A stretch of 36,022 nucleotides of DNA. Origin: an uncultured Erysipelotrichaceae bacterium (GTDB taxonomy: Bacteria > Bacillota_I > Bacilli_A > Erysipelotrichales > Erysipelotrichaceae). The stretch's first letter is position 1. Each line of letters begins with the position of its first letter. Where the stretch lies: assembly GCA_902786245.1 (NCBI GenBank), contig CADABS010000028.1:1-36022 (forward strand). Direction: 5' to 3'. Under the pieces are notes generated by a model. That model was not told the origin of the DNA. It did not search any database and worked only from the letters and a program-made list of their open reading frames with translations. Positions 25,800 through 32,491 of this stretch are shown here, in pieces. The translations under genes were made by a program, and so were the position numbers.

Positions 25800-26663
25800 C
25801 TATGACTGTGTACCCCTGACGGCTTCCGAAAGATTGTAGTAGAGAATGCCGCATAGAACAATGGCTGCACCGAGCAGTGACATCTTCCCGAGTTTTTCTC
25901 CGTAGAATACTGCCACAAGAACCGGATTCAGGATCGGCTCCAGGGCATTGATGATGGATGCGGTCAGCGGATCCATCAGCTTTGTGCCGGTCGTGAAGAA
26001 GATATAGGCAAGCCCTACCTGCACCGCACCGAGCAGGAATACGCACAGCAGGACCGGGAATGAGAAGTCTGTCTCCCGTGCTGCCAGCGGCGTCAGTGCG
26101 ATTCCGCACAGCAGCTGTCCCAGGAATACCGAGGACAGTGCATCGCCTTTTTCAAAGCTGTTGAGCATGAATACACCGGCATAGAAGACACCGGACAGCA
26201 GTGCGATCAGGTCCCCTGCCCATCTGCCGGTGGACATTCCCTCAAAGAAGAAACAGAGAATACCGGCCAGTACGACGGCGATGGAGATGATTCCGGTACG
26301 GCTCGGTTTTCTGTGAAAGATCAGATATGTCAGTACCATGATCCAGATCGGTGCCGTGTACTGCAGAATGATCGTATTGCCTGCCGTCGTCAGTTTATTG
26401 GCAATGGAATAGGCTGTCGTGACCCCTGCCATGGAGAAAGCACCTACCAGAACCGTCGGATTGACTTTGATCTTATGACGGGTAGCCCGGATATATCCCA
26501 GAATGACCAGACATGCGATCAGATTTCTGGCACCGTTGATGGCCAGCGGATTCCATGGAATCAATTTGATGAACAGTCCCCCGGTGGAGAAGCAGATGGA
26601 GGCTCCCAGCATCAGGAGTATGCCGTTCCGCCGGAGTTCTTTTTCAGTCATTTCGTTTTTCAT
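25800..26663 (-). CDS. EamA/DMT-family transporter
   Basis: A 287-residue membrane protein with about ten spans in two EamA repeats (LMLGASICFSTGGLFIKLIP at 17-36; the second repeat around 150-280 ends LLGAAIVLCGILYYNLSEA). It is a second DMT transporter, not closely similar to the one at 20382. Substrate unknown. No good ribosome binding site is seen before the ATG, so the start may be one of the nearby alternatives (e.g. the Met five codons in) or translation may be weak. Confidence 0.87.
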   Translation of the reverse strand: MKNEMTEKELRRNGILLMLGASICFSTGGLFIKLIPWNPLAINGARNLIACLVILGYIRATRHKIKVNPTVLVGAFSMAGVTTAYSIANKLTTAGNTIILQYTAPIWIMVLTYLIFHRKPSRTGIISIAVVLAGILCFFFEGMSTGRWAGDLIALLSGVFYAGVFMLNSFEKGDALSSVFLGQLLCGIALTPLAARETDFSFPVLLCVFLLGAVQVGLAYIFFTTGTKLMDPLTASIINALEPILNPVLVAVFYGEKLGKMSLLGAAIVLCGILYYNLSEAVRGTQS

Positions 26664-26707
26664 AACAGGATTACTTTACTACACATGACTGTTTAAATCA
26701 CCTGAAA

Positions 26708-27553
26708 TCATCTGCAGTTCTGCTGATTCTGTTTCCTGTCCATACAGCGGGCAGTGCCGTATCCTGCCGCAAAGACGGCCGGAGCATACAGCAGCGTCAG
26801 ATCTGCCGGCAGTTCCGGGATGATGCACAGGGCCGATGCCAGCATAATGCCGCAGATGATTTTGAGCATCATGCCCCGCTTTGCGGCAAACAGTGCAGCG
26901 GCTGCTCTCGACAGTGTCAGCGCTGTCAGGGCCATACCGAGACCCAGCGGCACCAGTACCGAAAGATCCAGTGCGGCAATGCCGGCGGTCATCGGCTGAT
27001 ACAGACCCAGCAGGATCAGCAGCGAGGAAGAACTCAGTCCCGGTATGATCAGGGAAAGACCCCATACCGCACCGCAGAAGAAATACCAGAAAATATCTGG
27101 CTCGATCGATACCGCAGCAGCTGTCTTCAGCAGACGGAACAGAACGGTAAATCCGATAAAGGAAAGAATCAGAAAGGACCAGGATGTCTTTTCTTCCTGT
27201 TCCGCATCGCTCAGCATCTGCGGTATGGTACCGGTGATCAGTCCGGCAAACAGCATCATTGCCAATACCGGTGCGGCTTCAAAGAATTTCTCCACAGCAC
27301 CGGCCAGCAGGATGAAACCGGCAGTCCATCCCAGGACAAACGGCACAAGCATACTGCGATGTTTCTTCAGGTTCTTTGCGGGATTGGAAAGGATCTCCAT
27401 GAGCGGTTCATAGATCCCGAATGCCACGCATAATACACCGCCGCTGATTCCCGGCAGGATGGCTCCGGTGCCGACGATGGCACCTTTGATCATGTACAGC
27501 AGATGTGAAACAAACGGCATCTGCTGATCTTTATGTATTGTCAGTTCTGTCAT
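26708..27553 (-). CDS. popT: DUF368 membrane protein, PopT-type undecaprenyl-phosphate translocase
   Basis: A 281-residue polytopic protein with two family-defining glycine/proline motifs, GAIVGTGAILPGISGGVLC (about 24-42) and GLSLIIPGLSSSSLLILLGL in the second half. DUF368 proteins (PopT) were shown to help recycle undecaprenyl phosphate from the outer to the inner leaflet of the membrane, alongside DedA-type UptA. The role here is assigned by family only. AAGGAG lies about 12 bases upstream, slightly far. No wall-synthesis genes adjoin it, apart from the carboxypeptidase elsewhere in the window. Confidence 0.88.
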   Translation of the reverse strand: MTELTIHKDQQMPFVSHLLYMIKGAIVGTGAILPGISGGVLCVAFGIYEPLMEILSNPAKNLKKHRSMLVPFVLGWTAGFILLAGAVEKFFEAAPVLAMMLFAGLITGTIPQMLSDAEQEEKTSWSFLILSFIGFTVLFRLLKTAAAVSIEPDIFWYFFCGAVWGLSLIIPGLSSSSLLILLGLYQPMTAGIAALDLSVLVPLGLGMALTALTLSRAAAALFAAKRGMMLKIICGIMLASALCIIPELPADLTLLYAPAVFAAGYGTARCMDRKQNQQNCR

Positions 27554-27639
27554 ATGCAGTTAAATCTCCTTTTCTGTATCTGGCAGAAATATACCGGTGA
27601 TTGTTTACATGCATATGAACGGATCCTGAAGAATGCGTG

Positions 27640-27667
27640 AAAAAAAGCCATATCCTCCGATATGACT
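27640..27667 (-). terminator. Terminator of the glutaredoxin-like gene
   Basis: AGUCAUAU and AUAUGGCU pair around GGAGG on the minus strand, followed by a seven-base U-run. Confidence 0.8.
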
Positions 27668-27679
27668 TTCCTTGTTGTT

Positions 27680-28000
27680 TCAGCAGCCTTTGCGGTCAAT
27701 ACTGCAGGATGAATGCAGGGATGCCTCAGGAACGAAGATTTCATAATTGTTTTCCGTCAGCCATGCTTCCCAGTCCGTCCATACCTTTCCGCTTTCATCG
27801 ACCAGTGCCGGAACACCGATATCATTGACTTCCTTGAGATGATCGAATACCGGTTCCCTGTCGCGGATCGCCAGGAACGCACCGAGTTTTCCGAGACTCT
27901 CCAGTATTTCGATAAATTCATATCCGACCTGGTTGCGGTCCAGATTCTCTTTGAGAACCATGCAGTAAGGACACTTTACACTTCCATAGACTTTGATCAT
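27680..28000 (-). CDS. Glutaredoxin-like thiol protein
   Basis: A 106-residue thioredoxin-fold protein that starts MIKVYGSVKCPYCMVLKENL, with the CPYC redox motif at 10-13. The cis-Pro region is IGVPALVDESGK. Such glutaredoxin-related proteins reduce disulfides or carry glutathione-like thiols. The C-terminus (SSCSIDRKGC) carries two further cysteines that might form an extra pair. The true start at 28000 is set by GGAGG seven bases upstream; the longer frame to 28117 is not used. Confidence 0.85.
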   Translation of the reverse strand: MIKVYGSVKCPYCMVLKENLDRNQVGYEFIEILESLGKLGAFLAIRDREPVFDHLKEVNDIGVPALVDESGKVWTDWEAWLTENNYEIFVPEASLHSSCSIDRKGC

Positions 28001-28146
28001 ACGATTGCCTCCGTTTCCTACATAGTAAGCAATTCTTTCTGTTCTGACAAACAGATTGACTGACATCTTCAGAATCATATTTCTGTCAACCGGCGGTATT
28101 CGTTGTATCATTAACAATGTAGTTTCTAATCATCATGGAGGCGTTT

Positions 28147-29010
28147 ATGGCATTTGCTGTATTTGCGGACGGCACCGCTAATCTGCCCGGCAGTCTGCTG
28201 AAAGGAATCAGACTGCTGCCAAGTACATATACTGTCGACGGCATTCCGCAGGTCTATACCGGCGATATTGAGCATTTTGATATGCATTCCTATTATGAAG
28301 GCCTGCGCAGCGGACGGGATGTGAAGACCAGTCTGCTGAACACCGGACTGTTTCTGGAAAACTTCGGACCGGTTCTGCAGGAAGGAACAGATATCATCTA
28401 TATTTCCATGAGTTCCGGGATCAGCGGAACATACAACGCGGCACGCACTGCGGCGGATCAGCTGATGGAACAGTATCCGGACCGGTTCATCCATATCGTC
28501 GATTCGCATGGATGCGGATTCGGCAGCGGCATTCTCGCACTGAAGGCTACCCAGTTGCATTCCCAGGGAAAATCCAGCCGGGAAGCAGCCAAGATACTGG
28601 ATGAGCTTGTGCCCCACTGCTGTCAGTACTTTACGGTCGATGACCTGAACTTCCTGAAAAAGACAGGCAGAGTCAGCGGAGCGACCGCACTGATCGGCAC
28701 TGCCCTGCAGATCAAACCGATTCTCTACGGCGATGCGACCGGCCATATCGTATCCTGTGCAACCTGCCGGGGCAGAAAAAAATCCATCCGGAAGCTGGCG
28801 GATAAATACAGCGAAAAGCGGATGGATCTGGAAAAACCGGAAGTGTTTATTTCCCATGGCGACTGTCTGCAGGACGCAGAACAGCTGAAGTCCATGATTC
28901 TTGAAATCACCCCGGACGCAGCAGTTACGGTATGTCCGCATGAGCCGTTCTCCGGTTCCCATGTCGGTCCGGGCATGCTGGGACTGTTCTTCCTCGGAAA
29001 AGAACGCTGA
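28147..29010 (+). CDS. DegV family fatty-acid-binding protein (FakB-like)
   Basis: A 287-residue DegV/FakB protein. Family members bind a fatty acid and present it to the kinase FakA for phosphorylation, feeding exogenous fatty acids into phospholipid. Visible are FADGTANLP (N-terminal Asp of the DegV fold), KTSLLNTG in the lipid-contact loop, and MSSGISGTYNAA. FakA is not in the window. The start at 28147 follows GGAGG with a five-base spacer. The gene is monocistronic, with a terminator shared with the HAD phosphatase. Confidence 0.9.
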   Translation: MAFAVFADGTANLPGSLLKGIRLLPSTYTVDGIPQVYTGDIEHFDMHSYYEGLRSGRDVKTSLLNTGLFLENFGPVLQEGTDIIYISMSSGISGTYNAARTAADQLMEQYPDRFIHIVDSHGCGFGSGILALKATQLHSQGKSSREAAKILDELVPHCCQYFTVDDLNFLKKTGRVSGATALIGTALQIKPILYGDATGHIVSCATCRGRKKSIRKLADKYSEKRMDLEKPEVFISHGDCLQDAEQLKSMILEITPDAAVTVCPHEPFSGSHVGPGMLGLFFLGKER

Positions 29011-29017
29011 CTGAAAC

Positions 29018-29040
29018 AAAGACCTCGCAGAGGTCTTTTA
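29018..29040. terminator. Bidirectional terminator after the DegV gene
   Basis: AAAGACCTC, loop GCA, GAGGTCTTT then T-run; converging genes on both sides. Confidence 0.88.
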
Positions 29041-29044
29041 TCAT

Positions 29045-29887
29045 TCAGGCAAGTTCCGGAAGATGCCGGAGCAGCGAAACGGCAATGCCGTCATGATTGT
29101 TGTCATCAGTGATTTCATCCGCTGCAGCCTTAACGGAGGCAAAGGCATTTCCCATTGCTACACCGATACCAGCGTATTTCAGCATCGGCAGATCGTTTTC
29201 CGCATCGCCGAATGCGATCAGTTCTTCTCTTGCAATACCAAGCTTTGCATAAGTCGCTTCTATTGCGGAAGCCTTGTTTACATCTCTGGCAGTGAATTCA
29301 TAGTAGAAATCGCTGGTGAACATACAGCTGAGCGTATCCCGGAACGGTTTTCTCATTTCTTCATAGTGCGCCTGCAGATATGCCGGCTCTGCAGTTGTAA
29401 GAATTTTCTCGATTGGAAACTGCACCCATCGGGCCATGTCGCGGTGTTCGCACAGAATGTAATTGTTGCCGCGGGCTTCATATTCCACGATATTCAGCGT
29501 CCGTCCTTTGTAGAAGATACTGCAGCCGAATACATCGGTCGTATGCATATAATCGTCTTTTGCCACAATCGGTGTCACATCGAAATTCTTCATATGTTCA
29601 AGCACGGCTCTGGATTCATCCATGGTCATGTTTCGGGAATAATAGACTTCGCCGCTTTGGCAGCTGACGGATTTCGCTCCGTTATAGCAGATCAGGATGC
29701 CGTCATGGGTATCCATTTCCAGTTCATGCGCCCATTTCATCAGTCCGTGATCCGTTCTGCCGCTGGCCAGTGCCAGCCGGATACCATGATCCTGTGCTCT
29801 GAGCAGGATCTCTTTTGTTTTCGGTGTAATGATTTTCTGATCATTTGTCAGTGTGCCGTCGATATCCAGAAGAATTGCTCGTATCAT
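29045..29887 (-). CDS. Cof-type HAD-IIB phosphatase
   Basis: A 280-residue haloacid dehalogenase-superfamily hydrolase of the Cof/YidA type. Motif I is LLDIDGTLT (Asp8 and Asp10), motif II lies in LALASGRT, and motif IV is FGDAENDLPML. The cap between about 85 and 200 is the type IIB insertion. These enzymes dephosphorylate sugar phosphates or flavin/pyridoxal phosphates; the substrate is not predictable. Of the long frame up to 30040, the start at 29887 is supported by GGAAGGTG and a good promoter just upstream. Confidence 0.92.
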   Translation of the reverse strand: MIRAILLDIDGTLTNDQKIITPKTKEILLRAQDHGIRLALASGRTDHGLMKWAHELEMDTHDGILICYNGAKSVSCQSGEVYYSRNMTMDESRAVLEHMKNFDVTPIVAKDDYMHTTDVFGCSIFYKGRTLNIVEYEARGNNYILCEHRDMARWVQFPIEKILTTAEPAYLQAHYEEMRKPFRDTLSCMFTSDFYYEFTARDVNKASAIEATYAKLGIAREELIAFGDAENDLPMLKYAGIGVAMGNAFASVKAAADEITDDNNHDGIAVSLLRHLPELA

Positions 29888-29910
29888 ACATATCACCTTC
29901 CTGCAATCAG

Positions 29911-29938
29911 AATATAAAATATGCGTTCCGTCTGTAAA
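29911..29938 (-). promoter_or_regulatory. Promoter of the HAD phosphatase gene
   Basis: -35 TTTACA (29933-29938) and -10 TATATT (29911-29916) with a 16-base spacer. Confidence 0.6.
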
Positions 29939-29968
29939 CGATATTGCATTCTGCGGCCTGTATGATTC

Positions 29969-29998
29969 TTCATAAACCGCTGCCACAGGCTGTATAAT
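29969..29998 (+). promoter_or_regulatory. Promoter of the 53-residue membrane protein gene
   Basis: -10 TATAAT (29993-29998) with a possible -35 TTCATA (29969-29974), spacer 18. It lies 31 bases before the start codon. Confidence 0.5.
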
Positions 29999-30028
29999 GA
30001 TACTGTAATCATCTCGGGGAGGTTCATC

Positions 30029-30190
30029 ATGAGAATGCATCCGGCGCTGCCGACGATACTGTTCATACTGGCAATCATCAATCTGACGACCTTCTTCATG
30101 ACACGGAGTTCAGCGTTTATGATGAACGGCGGTCTGTTTCTGATCGCCGGAGGGGTTGCCCTCTTCATGCAGAAAAAACATGAAGAATAG
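30029..30190 (+). CDS. 53-residue small membrane protein
   Basis: A small frame: MRMHPALPTILFILAIINLT... with two hydrophobic segments (about 8-24 and 31-46) joined by a short MTRSSA turn, and a charged QKKHEE tail. This is the layout of a small membrane protein with both ends on the same side. It has its own promoter, a GGGGAGG site seven bases before the ATG, and an immediate terminator, so I believe it is real. No family is recognised. Neighbours (HAD phosphatase divergent, ABC exporter convergent) give no functional clue. Confidence 0.7.
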   Translation: MRMHPALPTILFILAIINLTTFFMTRSSAFMMNGGLFLIAGGVALFMQKKHEE

Positions 30191-30192
30191 CA

Positions 30193-30222
30193 AAAAGAAC
30201 TGCGCAGACAGTTCTTTTGTTT
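30193..30222. terminator. Bidirectional terminator
   Basis: AAAAGAACTG (30193-30202) pairs with CAGTTCTTTT (30209-30218). It ends the small membrane protein gene and the converging ABC operon. Confidence 0.85.
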
Positions 30223-30227
30223 ATGTA

Positions 30228-30881
30228 TCAGTACTCTTTTTTCATGATGACCGATTCGCTGATTCTTTCCGAGAGGAACGCACCTGCAATCACAGCCAGG
30301 GTCAGCATGCTCAGAATCACATACGGATTCATACTGTCCAGTTTTCCGATCAACGCTTTATAATCAAAGCCGATCAGTTCAATCAGTTTCGCGCCGCCGA
30401 AAGCCAGAACAAGGACCGCCGCATAGAAGATATACATGACTGTCCTGCTCTTTTCCGCGTTGTACTTTATACGGACCGGAATCATGACAGAGATAAACAG
30501 CAGAGATACCGCAGCCATCGATACAGCAGCCAGCAGGATATCCTGCAGCGTTTCGTTTCCGCCGGCTGTCCATATCAGGATCAGCGCAATCAGCGAACCG
30601 AACAGGATGCTTACAGCTGAACAGGACAGCGCGAAAAGATACTTTTCCCGGACATATGTCTTTCTTTCAATCGGCAGTGTAAACAGAAAACTGAATCCAT
30701 TGTCAAATTCATCATATCCGATTGTTCCGATTGCCAGCATTGTACCGAGAATGCCGAGATATCCGGCTGCGACCGTTTTTTCAAATGTAAATGACATCAT
30801 AATGCCGCAGGCCGCAATCATCACCAGCGATTTTGCCTGTCCCTTAAGTAGGATCAGATCTTTTATAAACAGTCCTTTCAT
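30228..30881 (-). CDS. ABC-2 type transporter permease
   Basis: A 217-residue membrane protein with six hydrophobic segments, of the ABC2_membrane_5 type found next to YtrB-like ATPases. The N-terminus MKGLFIKDLILLKGQ is typical (short amphipathic helix before TM1), and YDEFDNGFSFLFTLPIERKT marks the first cytoplasmic loop. It should form the export channel with the ATPase upstream. It overlaps that gene by four bases (ATGA). The substrate is not known; related systems respond to cell-envelope antibiotics. Confidence 0.87.
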   Translation of the reverse strand: MKGLFIKDLILLKGQAKSLVMIAACGIMMSFTFEKTVAAGYLGILGTMLAIGTIGYDEFDNGFSFLFTLPIERKTYVREKYLFALSCSAVSILFGSLIALILIWTAGGNETLQDILLAAVSMAAVSLLFISVMIPVRIKYNAEKSRTVMYIFYAAVLVLAFGGAKLIELIGFDYKALIGKLDSMNPYVILSMLTLAVIAGAFLSERISESVIMKKEY

Positions 30882-31729
30882 AATGTTTCTCCTTTGATGA
30901 CCAGTGTGATCAGATCATCAATGCCGCTCTTCTCAATCACCATCTCCGGATACAGATTCCTGTAATATTCACTCTGATTGGTCAGAAGCGCATAGCCGTA
31001 GGGTTCCTTCCGCCATTTGAGAATATGCGTTTTATCCATTTCATCGAACGTTTTCTGATCTGCTTTGATTACGGCATAATCAGACAGCAGCCGGTCGGTT
31101 TCTTCATGCAGGATGATCTTTCCGTCATGAACCATGTAGAAATCATCGCACAGCGACTCCAGATCCGATGAGATATGGGAACTGATCAGTATCGACCGTT
31201 CTTCGTTTTCTTCCATGTATTCTCTCAGCATTTCCAATACTTCATCACGGGCGACAACGTCAAGACCTGCCGTCGGTTCATCCAGAATCAGGAAATCCGC
31301 ATTTCTCGTCAAGGCGCAGAGAACTTTGAATTTTGCCTTCATGCCGGTGGAAAGCTCCTTGATGTTTTTGTCCAGGGGAAGTCCCAGGTCACGGCATTTC
31401 TTTTCAAACAGCGCAGCGTTGAATTCCGGATAGAAACTCTTCAGGATCTTTTCCGCATCCGCTATTTTTATATATCCGGAAAATGTACTGTCAGCCAGCA
31501 CCGATCCGATTTTCATTCTTTCCTGACCCGTCAGGCGGCGGACATCCGTACCGAAAAGTTCAGCTGTGCCGCTGTCCGCATAGACAAGACCGAGAATGAT
31601 TTTGAACAGGGTGCTCTTGCCGGCGCCGTTGGCACCGATCAGTCCCGTGATCTGTCCCTTTTTCACTTCCAGTGAACAGTCAAGATCAAATCCCGGATAA
31701 TGTTTCTGAATATGATCAATTACAAGCAT
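30878..31729 (-). CDS. ABC exporter ATPase (YtrB/BcrA-like)
   Basis: A 283-residue ATPase with Walker A GLIGANGAGKST, signature region LSTGMKAKFK, Walker B FLILDEPTAGLD and H-loop ISSH. The signature LSTGM is a common variant in this exporter class. The C-terminal part (about 200-283) is the usual extension of the BcrA/YtrB group. The start follows GAGGAG that overlaps the GntR stop, so regulator and transporter are coupled. Confidence 0.92.
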   Translation of the reverse strand: MLVIDHIQKHYPGFDLDCSLEVKKGQITGLIGANGAGKSTLFKIILGLVYADSGTAELFGTDVRRLTGQERMKIGSVLADSTFSGYIKIADAEKILKSFYPEFNAALFEKKCRDLGLPLDKNIKELSTGMKAKFKVLCALTRNADFLILDEPTAGLDVVARDEVLEMLREYMEENEERSILISSHISSDLESLCDDFYMVHDGKIILHEETDRLLSDYAVIKADQKTFDEMDKTHILKWRKEPYGYALLTNQSEYYRNLYPEMVIEKSGIDDLITLVIKGETL

Positions 31730-31734
31730 ATTTG

Positions 31735-32106
31735 CTACTCCTCATAGATCAGCTGCAGCAGTTCCGTGACTTCTTCTTTTGTCATTCCGTACTGCGCTGC
31801 CTTTTTTGCGGTTTTCTCCAGTTCATTCTGGATTTCAAACCGTCTGTGTTCCGCCAGCATTTCATCGCTGGCACCTCTGACATAGGTTCCCTTGCCGTGC
31901 ACGGTCGCTGTCAGTCCTTCTTCTTCCAGACAGTCATAGGCCTTTTTGACTGTCAGTGCGCTGATTTTCAGCTCTTTCGAGAGCGTCCGCACCGATGGAA
32001 GAATATCTCCGTTCTTCAGTTCCCCTTCGATGATCATCCGTTTGATACCGGCAATGATCTGTTCATAGATCGGTACCATGGAGGATGTATTGATAATCAG
32101 ATGCAT
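31735..32106 (-). CDS. GntR family regulator, YtrA subfamily
   Basis: A 123-residue repressor-type protein: an N-terminal GntR winged helix (PIYEQIIAGIKRMIIEGELK, then GDILPSVRTLSKELKISALT and VKKAYDCLEEEGL) and a short C-terminal helical dimerisation part, the YtrA layout. YtrA proteins repress their own operon, usually with an ABC exporter, and are relieved by wall-active antibiotics. It is the first gene of the regulator-ATPase-permease operon. The start at 32106 is preferred over the long frame; GGAGG is seven bases away. The operator at 32121-32169 overlaps its promoter. Confidence 0.93.
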   Translation of the reverse strand: MHLIINTSSMVPIYEQIIAGIKRMIIEGELKNGDILPSVRTLSKELKISALTVKKAYDCLEEEGLTATVHGKGTYVRGASDEMLAEHRRFEIQNELEKTAKKAAQYGMTKEEVTELLQLIYEE

Positions 32107-32120
32107 GCATGTACCTCCAT

Positions 32121-32169
32121 AAACAGTATATAACAGTGTTAACACTGTTTCAACTGTTATATGCTGTTT
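32121..32169 (-). promoter_or_regulatory. Promoter and double operator of the GntR/ABC operon
   Basis: -35 TTGAAA (32148-32153) and -10 TATACT (32125-32130) with a 17-base spacer. The perfect 18-bp palindrome AACAGTGTTAACACTGTT (32132-32149) fills the spacer. Around it, AAACAGTATATAACAG (32121-32136) and CTGTTATATGCTGTTT (32154-32169) are inverted copies with one mismatch. This is the expected place for the YtrA-type repressor and implies autoregulation. Confidence 0.85.
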
Positions 32170-32175
32170 ATTCAC

Positions 32176-32217
32176 AAAACAAAAAGAAAGCATCTCCCGT
32201 TTCCGGAAGATGCTTTC
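32176..32217 (-). terminator. Terminator downstream of the surface-protein remnant
   Basis: GAAAGCATCT and AGATGCTTTC pair, and on the minus strand the stem is followed by TTTTTGTTTTG. It probably ends the transcript that starts at the sensor phosphatase. Confidence 0.82.
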
Positions 32218-32222
32218 AGAAC

Positions 32223-32491
32223 TTATGCGTGCATTCTTCTGAGCAGTGCCGCAAGTACTGTGCATACGCTGACAGCCAGATCATGGTGTGGGAATGATCG
32301 GATGTATCCGGTGTGGACGGCTTTACTGCAGCCTTGCTGATGGTCAGTTTCGTCTCCACGCTGCCGTCATCGAAGACTGCCTTCAGTACATGTTCCCCTT
32401 CAGAGAGGCTTTCCAGCACTGCAGCCTTCAGGGTGATCTTAACGCTGCCGGATACGGACTCATCATTGTTTTCCGGTTCCATGATATTCAA
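32223..32491 (-). pseudogene. C-terminal remnant of a cell-surface protein, frameshifted
   Basis: About 80 codons resemble the last repeat and anchor of a Gram-positive surface protein: GSVKITLKAAVLESLSEG, then EHVLKAVFDDGSVETKLTIS, then a Pro/Thr linker (KPSTPDTSDHSHTM). The expected membrane span and basic tail are out of frame: shifting one base near 32275-32284 gives LAVSVCTVLAALLRRMHA and a stop at 32223-32225. A one-base deletion thus breaks the anchor. Most of the protein (N-terminal domains, signal peptide) is absent, because the frame begins inside the end of the sensor phosphatase gene (overlap 32463-32491). It is a truncated remnant, not a functional gene. Confidence 0.7.
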
